Position numbers and translations under genes: made by a program. From contig JACQYJ010000199.1 of assembly GCA_016208525.1 (NCBI GenBank), forward strand, positions 1 to 5,919: DNA of 5,919 bases, in the 5' to 3' direction. Shown piece after piece: positions 1 to 4,413 of this stretch. The notes under the pieces were generated by a model. The model did no database searches. It was not told the DNA's origin and saw nothing but the letters and a program-made list of their open reading frames with translations. Positions within the stretch are counted from its first letter, which is position 1; each line of letters begins with the position of its first letter. Source of the stretch: Deltaproteobacteria bacterium. GTDB taxonomy: Bacteria; Desulfobacterota; JAENJC01.

Positions 1-51
1 AAGGATGAGGGATGAGGGATGAAGGATGAGGGACGAGGGATGAAGGAGTAA
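1..51. repeat. 7-bp tandem repeat (GGATGAG/GGATGAA) ahead of the M50 gene
   Basis: Six consecutive 7-bp units are visible from position 3 to 44 (GGATGAG, GGATGAG, GGATGAA, GGATGAG, GGACGAG, GGATGAA), followed by a decayed seventh unit GGAGTAA at 45-51. The array continues off the left edge, since positions 1-2 fit the end of a further unit. All three forward frames close with stops inside the array, so it is not coding. The last units provide the purine-rich AAGGAG (43-48) that serves as the Shine-Dalgarno site of the next gene. Confidence 0.9.
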
Positions 52-681
52 ATGGAATCGTACATACAACAATTTTCAATATTGGCTGTGCCGATCCTTT
101 TGGCTGTTACCTTTCACGAGGTTGCACACGGGATGGTGGCATACAGACTTGGCGACCCTACTGCAAGGAATGCCGGACGGCTTACCCTTAACCCACTGGC
201 TCACCTTGACCTGGTTGGAACACTTGTGTTTCTTGTCACAAGGATGATAGGGTGGGCAAAGCCGGTGCCTGTAAACGCGCTTTACTTCAAGAACCCGAGG
301 AAGGGGATGCTGTGGGTGGCTCTGGCGGGGCCAGCGACAAACATGGCGCTTGCCGTGCTCAGCGCCCTGCTCTTAAGATGGCTGCTTAATCTTCACCTTC
401 CTGCCGACTCTCAATGGGGGGCAGTGGCAGTCCCTATTGGCCAGATGGCATACGTCAGTGTCCGCTTGAACGTAGGGCTTGCGATATTTAACGTGATCCC
501 GATCCCGCCGCTGGACGGCGGGAGGATCATGGTCGGGATACTCCCGGAAAAACAGGCGATCTCCTATGCAAAGCTTGAATCCTTTGGTTTTCTGCTCTTG
601 TTACTCCTGATATTTTCAGGGATTGTTGAGTATGTAGTCTTCCCTATAATCCTGGCAATTGTAAATCTGTTGCTGGGGTAA
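52..681 (+). CDS. Site-2 protease family (peptidase M50) membrane metalloprotease
   Basis: This 209-residue protein is predicted to be a zinc metalloprotease that cleaves substrates in or near the membrane. The zinc motif HEVAH lies at residues 22-26 in the first membrane segment. LAGPATN (91-97) and the third motif NVIPIPPLDGG (147-157), with zinc-ligand Asp155, are also present, in the order expected for the short, PDZ-less YwhC-like branch of family M50. Further hydrophobic segments lie around 85-112, 130-150 and 178-208. The length is full for this branch and both ends look intact. The ATG follows AAGGAG at 43-48 with only 3 nt of spacing, which is short but is the best start because the zinc motif lies so close to the N terminus. 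Such genes often precede trpS and scpA; here an accessory island separates them. The substrate is unknown. Family assignment is secure, exact role is not. Confidence 0.93.
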   Translation: MESYIQQFSILAVPILLAVTFHEVAHGMVAYRLGDPTARNAGRLTLNPLAHLDLVGTLVFLVTRMIGWAKPVPVNALYFKNPRKGMLWVALAGPATNMALAVLSALLLRWLLNLHLPADSQWGAVAVPIGQMAYVSVRLNVGLAIFNVIPIPPLDGGRIMVGILPEKQAISYAKLESFGFLLLLLLIFSGIVEYVVFPIILAIVNLLLG

Positions 682-715
682 CTATTCCAAATTAAAATTA
701 CAGAGGTTTCTATGT

Positions 716-961
716 ATGAGTCCTACCGTCTTCATCTTTGGGAAATACCGCTTTTATTTTAACTCACGTGAAGAGACAAGGATGCACGTCCATATCCAGT
801 CAGCAAACGGAGAGGCTAAGTTCTGGCTGGAACCACTGATTGCCCTCTCTGATAGTTATAGTCTAAAGACATCGGAACTGAAGGAGATTCAAAAGATTGT
901 GGAGGATAGAAGAAATGAGATCATTGAAGCATGGAAAAAACATTTCATCAACAAGCGTTGA
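716..961 (+). CDS. DUF4160 domain protein, probable toxin-antitoxin-like partner
   Basis: This 81-residue protein matches the DUF4160 pattern as I know it: an N-terminal strand pair reading PTVFIFGKYRFYF (3-15), a His-rich MHVHI (23-27) where the family typically has PHIHV, then EAKFWLEP (33-40), and a C-terminal helix with ELKEIQKIVEDRRNEIIEAW (54-73). The ATG at 716 follows AGAGGT (702-707) with 8 nt of spacing. An ATG at 712 is in another frame and gives only 16 codons. The gene overlaps the next one by 47 nt, which implies coupled expression. DUF4160 and DUF2442 genes are often neighbours and are suspected to form toxin-antitoxin-type pairs, but no biochemical role can be read from this sequence. 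The region is AT-richer than the flanking housekeeping genes, which fits accessory DNA. Confidence 0.85.
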   Translation: MSPTVFIFGKYRFYFNSREETRMHVHIQSANGEAKFWLEPLIALSDSYSLKTSELKEIQKIVEDRRNEIIEAWKKHFINKR

Positions 962-1172
962 GAATATAACTCCATTTGGAATCTGGCTTCTTGTTGAAAA
1001 TGAGGAGTATTTTTTAAGCTACAAGGACTACCCCATGTTTTTAGATAAACCGATTCGGCAAATTCTTAACATGGAACAGCAGTTCAACCATTTATACTGG
1101 CCCGATATGGATATTGACCTGGAACTGGAATCAATAAAAGCTCCTGAGAAATACCCACTTATTGCTGCCTAA
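915..1172 (+). CDS. DUF2442 domain protein
   Basis: This 85-residue protein carries the DUF2442 signature: a strand pair around GIWLLVENEEYFLSYKDYP (22-40), a short helix (IRQILNM, 48-53) and the C-terminal motif NHLYWPDMDIDLELESI (58-74). The chosen start is the ATG at 915, preceded by GGAGG (901-905) with 9 nt of spacing. An upstream TTG at 897 would add six residues but lacks a comparable ribosome-binding site. The first 47 nt lie inside the DUF4160 gene in another frame. The family is thought to bind nucleic acid or to act with DUF4160, but this is not demonstrated here. The last codons (Ile-Ala-Ala-stop) fall in a sequence that is repeated at 1352 in non-coding DNA, so the 3' end of this gene may have been formed by a repeat. 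Confidence 0.83.
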   Translation: MRSLKHGKNISSTSVENITPFGIWLLVENEEYFLSYKDYPMFLDKPIRQILNMEQQFNHLYWPDMDIDLELESIKAPEKYPLIAA

Positions 1173-1226
1173 ATTGCAGGGTGGCTGCGCCCGCCAAACA
1201 TGAATTGCATACTGATAGTTTCGTAG
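1161..1226. repeat. Repeat copy A, without the double-hairpin module (empty-site form)
   Basis: Positions 1161-1210 align with 1352-1401 at 44 of 52 alignment columns (4 mismatches, 4 gap columns). The copy then continues with ACTGAT-AG-TTTC-GTAG (1211-1226), which matches ACTGAT-TTTC-A-GTAG at 1451-1465. In this copy TTGCAT (1205-1210) joins ACTGAT (1211-1216) directly. The copy starts inside the DUF2442 gene. It includes an imperfect hairpin, GGTGGC-TGC-GCCCGCC, around 1180-1194. Confidence 0.75.
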
Positions 1227-1243
1227 GGTGCGTCCCACGCACC
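1223..1243. repeat. REP-like hairpin GTAG + GGTGCGT-CCC-ACGCACC
   Basis: A perfect 7-bp stem (1227-1233 with 1237-1243) closes a CCC loop and is preceded by GTAG at 1223-1226. Closely similar sequences are familiar as dispersed intergenic repeats in many bacteria, so this is probably one member of a genome-wide family. Confidence 0.75.
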
Positions 1244-1331
1244 ATTACATATTGATATGATGTGTCCGAATACCGCACAGTAAGGATGGGTGCAGTGAAA
1301 CGCAACCAATCGTTTAACGCCGGTTTTGTGT

Positions 1332-1348
1332 GATGGGTTCCACCCATC
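1332..1348. repeat. REP-like hairpin GATGGGT-TCC-ACCCATC
   Basis: A perfect 7-bp inverted repeat (1332-1338 with 1342-1348) has a 3-nt TCC loop, the same geometry as the neighbouring hairpins. It lies 3 nt before repeat copy B. It may form a pair with the imperfect unit at 1285-1311, which carries the same GATGGGT arm. Confidence 0.7.
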
Positions 1349-1351
1349 TAC

Positions 1352-1465
1352 ATTGCTGCATAAAGTAGGGTTGGCTGCGCCCACCAAAACATGAGTTGCA
1401 TCGGTGGGACAGGCTTCCAGCCTGTCAGACACAGGCAAGTTGCCTGTGCCACTGATTTTCAGTAG
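1352..1465. repeat. Repeat copy B, containing the 49-nt double-hairpin module
   Basis: This is the second copy of the sequence at 1161-1226. It carries a GTAG-led imperfect hairpin, GGTTGGC-TGC-GCCCACC (1369-1385). Between TTGCAT (1396-1401) and ACTGAT (1451-1456) it has an extra 49 nt (1402-1450) made of two hairpins: GACAGGCT-TCC-AGCCTGTC (1408-1426) and CACAGGCA-AGT-TGCCTGTG (1430-1448). The outer ends of the module, GTGGGACAGGC and GCCTGTGCCAC, are themselves inverted repeats with one mismatch. Confidence 0.8.
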
Positions 1466-1468
1466 AAT
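1440..1468 (+). promoter_or_regulatory. Candidate sigma70-type promoter of hicBA, -35 box inside a hairpin
   Basis: TTGCCT (1440-1445, 4 of 6 to TTGACA) and TAGAAT (1463-1468, 5 of 6 to TATAAT) are separated by 17 nt. The -35 box lies in the loop and descending arm of the second repeat hairpin. Transcription would start roughly at 1475, leaving a very short leader before hicB. This is predicted from sequence only. Confidence 0.4.
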
Positions 1469-1489
1469 ATATTTTGCAAGGAGGTCATA

Positions 1490-1720
1490 ATGGAACGCAT
1501 AGCAAAAGTTCATATTGAAAAGCTACCGGAGGGATATTTCCTGGCTACTTCTGACGACATTCAGGGGCTGGTTGCTCAGGGCAGGACGGTTGCAGAGACT
1601 CTCGAAATAGCAAGGGATGTCGCTCGGAGATTGCTGGAGGCGAGAGAGGAACGCCACGAGACAGCAGAGTTGCCAACTGTTACAAATTCATTTGATTACC
1701 CATTGGTTGTTGGGAACTGA
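1490..1720 (+). CDS. hicB: HicB-family antitoxin, short form without a DNA-binding domain
   Basis: This 76-residue protein resembles the partial RNase H-fold core of HicB/DUF1902 antitoxins: VHIEKLPEGYFLATSDDIQG (7-26), GLVAQGRTVAETLEIARDVA (26-45) and a helix ending near residue 55. It would bind and neutralise the HicA RNase encoded by the next gene. The ATG has a strong ribosome-binding site, AAGGAGGT (1478-1485), 4 nt upstream. The protein ends soon after the core (LPTVTNSFDYPLVVGN) and has no helix-turn-helix or ribbon-helix-helix tail, unlike longer HicB proteins that repress their own operon. Only 1 nt separates its stop codon from the hicA start, so the two are translationally coupled. 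Confidence 0.85.
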   Translation: MERIAKVHIEKLPEGYFLATSDDIQGLVAQGRTVAETLEIARDVARRLLEAREERHETAELPTVTNSFDYPLVVGN

Positions 1721-1721
1721 G

Positions 1722-1946
1722 ATGGGGCGTTTATCCGGTTTCCGGTATCGGGATGTTGTTAAGAAGCTTAGAACCCTGGGATTTGCCTTTGACCGGCAAG
1801 CAGCTGGGAGTCACGAAATCTGGTACAATGCGGGAACAGACCGATATACAACCGTGCCAAATCATCCCGGAGATATGCCGGAAGGGACATTGCGGGCAAT
1901 ACTGAGGCAAGCGGGCATAGAGCCGGAAGAATTCTTAAATGCTTGA
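1722..1946 (+). CDS. hicA: HicA-family toxin, mRNA interferase
   Basis: This 74-residue protein has the small double-stranded-RNA-binding-like fold signature of HicA: an N-terminal helix RYRDVVKKLRTLGF (8-21), the catalytic-type motif GSHEIW with His31, a strand YTTVPNHPG (42-50), and the C-terminal PEGTLRAILRQAGIEPEEF (53-71). HicA cleaves mRNA, and tmRNA in studied cases, when not bound by HicB. All expected elements are present and the gene appears intact. The start at 1722 is preferred over the longer upstream-extended frame because the HicA fold begins here and the start lies 1 nt after the hicB stop. The antitoxin-first order is less common for hicAB loci but is well known. It is followed by a second copy of the double-hairpin repeat. 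Confidence 0.9.
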   Translation: MGRLSGFRYRDVVKKLRTLGFAFDRQAAGSHEIWYNAGTDRYTTVPNHPGDMPEGTLRAILRQAGIEPEEFLNA

Positions 1947-1955
1947 GTAACAGGC

Positions 1956-2017
1956 GTTGCATAGGTGGGACAGGCTTCCAGCCTGTCAAACACAGGCAAG
2001 ATGCCTGTGCCACTGAT
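1956..2017. repeat. Repeat copy C: second double-hairpin module
   Basis: Positions 1956-2017 match 1395-1456 at 59 of 62 positions with no gaps. Hairpins are GACAGGCT-TCC-AGCCTGTC (1969-1987) and CACAGGCA-AGA-TGCCTGTG (1991-2009). The module proper (1963-2011, 49 nt) is flanked by TTGCAT and ACTGAT, as in copy B. The two copies bracket hicBA in the same orientation. Confidence 0.9.
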
Positions 2018-2022
2018 GATTG

Positions 2023-2028
2023 TATAAT
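2023..2028 (+). promoter_or_regulatory. Candidate -10 box of the antitoxin/RelE-ParE module
   Basis: A perfect TATAAT lies 22 nt before the antitoxin start. The matching -35 position falls in the second hairpin of repeat copy C (ATGCCT at 2001-2006, 16-nt spacing), which is only a weak match. The layout mirrors the one upstream of hicB. Confidence 0.4.
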
Positions 2029-2050
2029 TAGGTAAAAAGGAGGTTGAGGT

Positions 2051-2263
2051 ATGAAAGGTATTACCTTTGACGAAGCATTGGAGCTTGTGGAATCTCTGCC
2101 TGAAGAGCAGAGAGAGACGCTTGTCGAGATTATTAAGAGGCGTTTGATTGAAGAGAGGAAGAATAAGCTTGCCAGGAGCATAAAAAAGGGCAGGGAGGAA
2201 TTTGCATCCGGCAAAATCAGAAAGGGAAATCTGGAGGATCTTATGCGCGAGCTTTCCAAATGA
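2051..2263 (+). CDS. Small antitoxin-like protein paired with a RelE/ParE toxin
   Basis: This 70-residue, highly charged, mainly helical protein has an N-terminal ITFDEALELVESLPEEQRET (4-23), a basic helix IIKRRLIEERKNKLARSIKK (27-46) and a C-terminal segment GKIRKGNLEDLMRELSK (54-70) that probably binds the toxin. I recognise the pattern from small genes found directly upstream of RelE/ParE-type toxins in environmental bacteria, but I cannot assign a named antitoxin family. The ATG follows AAGGAGGT (2037-2044) with 6 nt of spacing. Its TGA overlaps the toxin start in an ATGA arrangement. The antitoxin role is inferred mainly from this pairing. Confidence 0.75.
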   Translation: MKGITFDEALELVESLPEEQRETLVEIIKRRLIEERKNKLARSIKKGREEFASGKIRKGNLEDLMRELSK

Positions 2264-2544
2264 GAACCCTCATTTGGAGCAACACGTTTGTCAGGGCCTT
2301 TAAACGGGTTATCCGAAAACGACCTGACTTACACAAAGATATAGAGGATACCTTAAGGGATTTGGCTAAAGACCCCTTTGCTCCATATCTTGTAACTCAT
2401 AAGCTCAAAGGGAAACTATCAGGTGCGTGGGCTTGTAGCGCAGGATATGACCTACGTATAATCTTTGAATTTGTGGAGGATAAAGGGGAAAAAGAAGATG
2501 CAATATTTCTGATTGAAATTGGAACGCATGATGAAGTTTATTGA
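2260..2544 (+). CDS. RelE/ParE-superfamily toxin
   Basis: This 94-residue protein fits the RelE/ParE fold: an N-terminal strand LIWSNTFVRAFKRVIRKRP (4-22) running into two helices, the motif HKLKGKLSGAWACSAGYDLR (47-66) with the conserved central strand and Arg66, a strand IIFEF (67-71), and the C-terminal IGTHDEVY (87-94) typical of the YafQ/RelE-StbE-like branch. Members usually cleave mRNA at the ribosome; some related proteins inhibit gyrase, and the sequence alone does not choose between these with certainty. The gene overlaps its antitoxin gene by 4 nt and appears intact. Its stop lies only 29 nt before trpS, with no obvious terminator between. Confidence 0.87.
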   Translation: MRTLIWSNTFVRAFKRVIRKRPDLHKDIEDTLRDLAKDPFAPYLVTHKLKGKLSGAWACSAGYDLRIIFEFVEDKGEKEDAIFLIEIGTHDEVY

Positions 2545-2573
2545 AACGTAAGTAAGAATGAAGGAGTTTATTT

Positions 2574-3560
2574 GTGAATAAGAAACGTATAGTGAGCGGG
2601 ATGCGCCCCACCGGGAAGCTCCATCTTGGGCATTTCCACGGGGTGCTTTCAAGCTGGCTGGAGCTTCAGGATGATCATGAATGCTTCTTCTTCTCTGCGG
2701 ACTGGCATGCCCTTACCACAGAGTACGCAAACCCGGGCTTTGTAAGGGAAAGCATAGACGACCTGTTCCTTGACTGGCTTTCTGTCGGCATAGACCCTGA
2801 AAAGTGCGTTATGTTCCGTCAGTCGGCAATCCTTGAGCATGCTGAGCTTCATCTGCTCCTCTCCATGCTTACCCCTGTTCCATGGCTTGAAAGGAACCCG
2901 ACCTATAAGGACCAGCTTGAGGAACTGAAGGAGAAGGAGCTTAACACCTATGGATTCCTGGGATATCCCATCCTTCAGGCGGCAGACATCGTAATATATA
3001 AGGCCAATGCTGTACCGATAGGGCTTGATCAGCTCCCGCATCTGGAGTTGACGAGGGAGATAGCAAGGAGGTTCAACTTCCTTTATAAGAAGGAGGTCTT
3101 CCCGGAGCCTGTTGCCATGCTGACCAGGACATCCAGGTTGCTTGGAACCGATGGAAGGAAGATGAGCAAGAGTTACGGGAATGCCATTTACCTCTCCGAC
3201 AGCAGGGATGAGGTTAAACAGAAGCTTTCCACCATGTTTACCGACCCGCAGAGGCTCAGGCGCACTGATCCAGGGGACCCTGATGTCTGCGCCATATTTA
3301 CAATGCATAAACTCTATTCTCCCCTGAACGAAGTTGAGGAGATAGACAGGGAGTGCAGGAAGGCCGGGATAGGGTGTGTTGACTGCAAGAAGAGGTTGAT
3401 TGTCAGGCTGAATGATGCCCTGGAGCCTATAAGGGAGAAAAGGGCCGGGTATGCCGCTGATCAAAAAAGGGTAAAGCAGATAGTGTCTGATGCGACTGAG
3501 AAGGCAAGGGGTATTGCAAAGAAGACAATGGAAGAGGTAAGAGAAGCAGTTGGAATATAA
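2574..3560 (+). CDS. trpS: Tryptophanyl-tRNA synthetase with a probable Fe-S cysteine motif
   Basis: This 328-residue class I aminoacyl-tRNA synthetase attaches tryptophan to tRNA-Trp in the cytoplasm. The HIGH-type motif HLGH (17-20) follows RPTGKL, and the KMSKS loop is exact at 196-200. YPILQAADI (131-139) and the GLDQLPHLELTREIARRFN stretch (150-168) belong to the tryptophan-binding and Rossmann region. Four cysteines, C239, C261, C268 and C271, form C-x21-C-x6-C-x2-C, very close to the motif that binds a 4Fe-4S cluster in the Thermotoga maritima enzyme. The start is GTG at 2574, with AAGGAG (2561-2566) 7 nt upstream; the N terminus then begins right before the first catalytic motif, as expected. 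Full length, no visible defects. The stop overlaps the scpA start by one base. Confidence 0.97.
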   Translation: MNKKRIVSGMRPTGKLHLGHFHGVLSSWLELQDDHECFFFSADWHALTTEYANPGFVRESIDDLFLDWLSVGIDPEKCVMFRQSAILEHAELHLLLSMLTPVPWLERNPTYKDQLEELKEKELNTYGFLGYPILQAADIVIYKANAVPIGLDQLPHLELTREIARRFNFLYKKEVFPEPVAMLTRTSRLLGTDGRKMSKSYGNAIYLSDSRDEVKQKLSTMFTDPQRLRRTDPGDPDVCAIFTMHKLYSPLNEVEEIDRECRKAGIGCVDCKKRLIVRLNDALEPIREKRAGYAADQKRVKQIVSDATEKARGIAKKTMEEVREAVGI

Positions 3561-4303
3561 TGAGTTACAGCGTTAAATTACAGGCATTTGAAGGTCCTCT
3601 TGATCTCCTCCTTCACCTCATAAAGAAAGCCGAGATAGATATCTATGACATCCCGATTGCCGATATAACGAGGCAGTATCTTGATTACATCGAGATAATG
3701 AAGACCCTTAACCTTGATGTGGCAGGGGAGTTCCTGGTTATGGCCGCGACCCTCCTGCATATCAAATCCAGGATGCTGCTTCCAGTTTCCGAAGAGGCTG
3801 AACAGGAAGAGGAAGACCCCAGGGCTGACCTTGTTAAACAGCTCCTTGAATATCAGAATATCAAAGAGGCCGCCTTCTACCTTGATAAGAGAGATATGCT
3901 TGAGAGGGATGTCTTTGTCAGAAGGGCCTTTCCTGAAGAGTCTGATGCGGAGGAACAGCAGCAGGGTGTTGACCTGGAGGGGGTTACACTATTTGACCTT
4001 ATTGAGGCATTCAAGAAGGTAATAGCTGATCTGCCTGAAGAAGCGGCCCATGAAGTTTTTGCTGAAAGGGTATCAATGAGCGACAAGATATCCTTCATTC
4101 TCGAAAAGATCAGCTCAGAAGATAACATCTCGTTTTACGACCTGCTCAAAGGGGCAAGGGGCAGGCAAGATGTCATTGTGACATTCCTGGCCATACTGGA
4201 GCTTATGAAGCTGAAGATGATAAAGGCCCATCAGGCGCAGGCCTGCGGACCGATTTGGGTGTATAAGGCAGTGAATGAAGAGGCAGTGGTCAGTGATCAG
4301 TGA
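3560..4303 (+). CDS. scpA: Segregation and condensation protein A (kleisin)
   Basis: ScpA is the kleisin that bridges the Smc dimer and recruits ScpB for chromosome condensation and segregation. The 247-residue protein starts with the diagnostic FEGPLDLLLHLI (10-21), followed by IDIYDIPIADITRQYLDYI (26-44) and a helix LVMAATLLHIKSRMLLP (59-75). Next comes an acidic linker, EEAEQEEEDPRAD (78-90), and the C-terminal winged-helix region around RQDVIVTFLAILELMKLKMI (202-221). The ATG shares a base with the trpS stop (TAATG), so expression is coupled to trpS. The last six or so residues (AVVSDQ) are encoded by an intergenic-type repeat (CAGTGGTCAGTGATCAG) and lie beyond the usual family end, so they look like a recently acquired tail with no expected function. 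Confidence 0.96.
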   Translation: MSYSVKLQAFEGPLDLLLHLIKKAEIDIYDIPIADITRQYLDYIEIMKTLNLDVAGEFLVMAATLLHIKSRMLLPVSEEAEQEEEDPRADLVKQLLEYQNIKEAAFYLDKRDMLERDVFVRRAFPEESDAEEQQQGVDLEGVTLFDLIEAFKKVIADLPEEAAHEVFAERVSMSDKISFILEKISSEDNISFYDLLKGARGRQDVIVTFLAILELMKLKMIKAHQAQACGPIWVYKAVNEEAVVSDQ

Positions 4304-4349
4304 TCGGTGGCCGGTTTTTCTGACCACTGACAGCCGACCACTGGCCACC
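4284..4349. repeat. Inverted repeats over the scpA stop and the start of the scpA-scpB gap
   Basis: CAGTGGTCAG (4284-4293) is a perfect 10-bp inverted match to CTGACCACTG (4320-4329). GGTGGCC (4306-4312) matches GGCCACC (4343-4349). The sequence is a string of GTCAGTG/GATCAGTG-like words of the kind often dispersed in intergenic DNA. The scpA stop (4301-4303) lies inside the first loop, so the structure could form in the scpA 3' end and leader of scpB. A T-run (4315-4319) is preceded by only a weak short stem, so I do not call a terminator. Confidence 0.65.
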
Positions 4350-4354
4350 AATGA

Positions 4355-4413
4355 GGGGACTGTCCCAATTTACGGACGTAGCGAAGCGGAGTCGTAGAAT
4401 AGGGACTGTCCCC
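4355..4413. repeat. Paired GGGACTGTCCC palindromes
   Basis: GGGGACTGTCCC (4355-4366) and GGGACTGTCCCC (4402-4413) contain the same 11-bp near-palindrome, GGGAC-T-GTCCC, in direct orientation 46 nt apart. Between them lies ACGGACGTAGCGAAGCGGAG (4373-4392), which can fold only imperfectly. Such paired elements are familiar as dispersed repeats in related genomes. They fill the remainder of the scpA-scpB gap up to the scpB ribosome-binding site. Confidence 0.75.

Larger units (their letters stand above)
1173..1489. other. Gene-free stretch packed with REP-like short hairpins
   Basis: No credible gene lies here; the reverse-strand ORFs crossing it are read-outs of the repeats. The stretch holds repeat copy A, hairpins at 1223-1243 and 1332-1348, an imperfect hairpin at 1285-1311 (GGATGGGT ... 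AACCAATC), repeat copy B with its double-hairpin module, and the hicB promoter and ribosome-binding region. Most hairpins have a 7-8 bp GC-rich stem and a 3-nt loop. Two are preceded directly by GTAG (1223-1226 and 1365-1368), the tetranucleotide typical of REP elements handled by RAYT (Y1) transposases. No such transposase is present in the window. Confidence 0.8.

Noticed and set aside
712..762. Alternative start ATG at 712 before the DUF4160 gene
   Set aside because: It is in a different frame and stops after 16 codons; the DUF4160 motifs are in the frame of the ATG at 716.
1169..1513. Reverse-strand ORF of 114 codons
   Set aside because: It reads through the hairpin repeats and the promoter region of hicB, gives the repeat-derived string LPVSDRLEACPT, and resembles no protein family.
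1173..2017. CRISPR array
   Set aside because: The hairpin repeats are irregularly spaced, differ in sequence, have genes between them, and have no cas genes nearby.
1768..2259. Reverse-strand ORF of 163 codons
   Set aside because: It is antisense to hicA and to the antitoxin gene and reads repeat copy C as ASCLCLTGWKPVPP, a familiar artefact of this repeat.
2649..3464. Reverse-strand ORF of 271 codons inside trpS
   Set aside because: It is wholly antisense to a clearly functional trpS with all catalytic motifs, and its sequence shows no recognisable domain.
4302..4319. Terminator between scpA and scpB
   Set aside because: The stem before the T-run has only three GC pairs plus weak pairs, too little to support a call.
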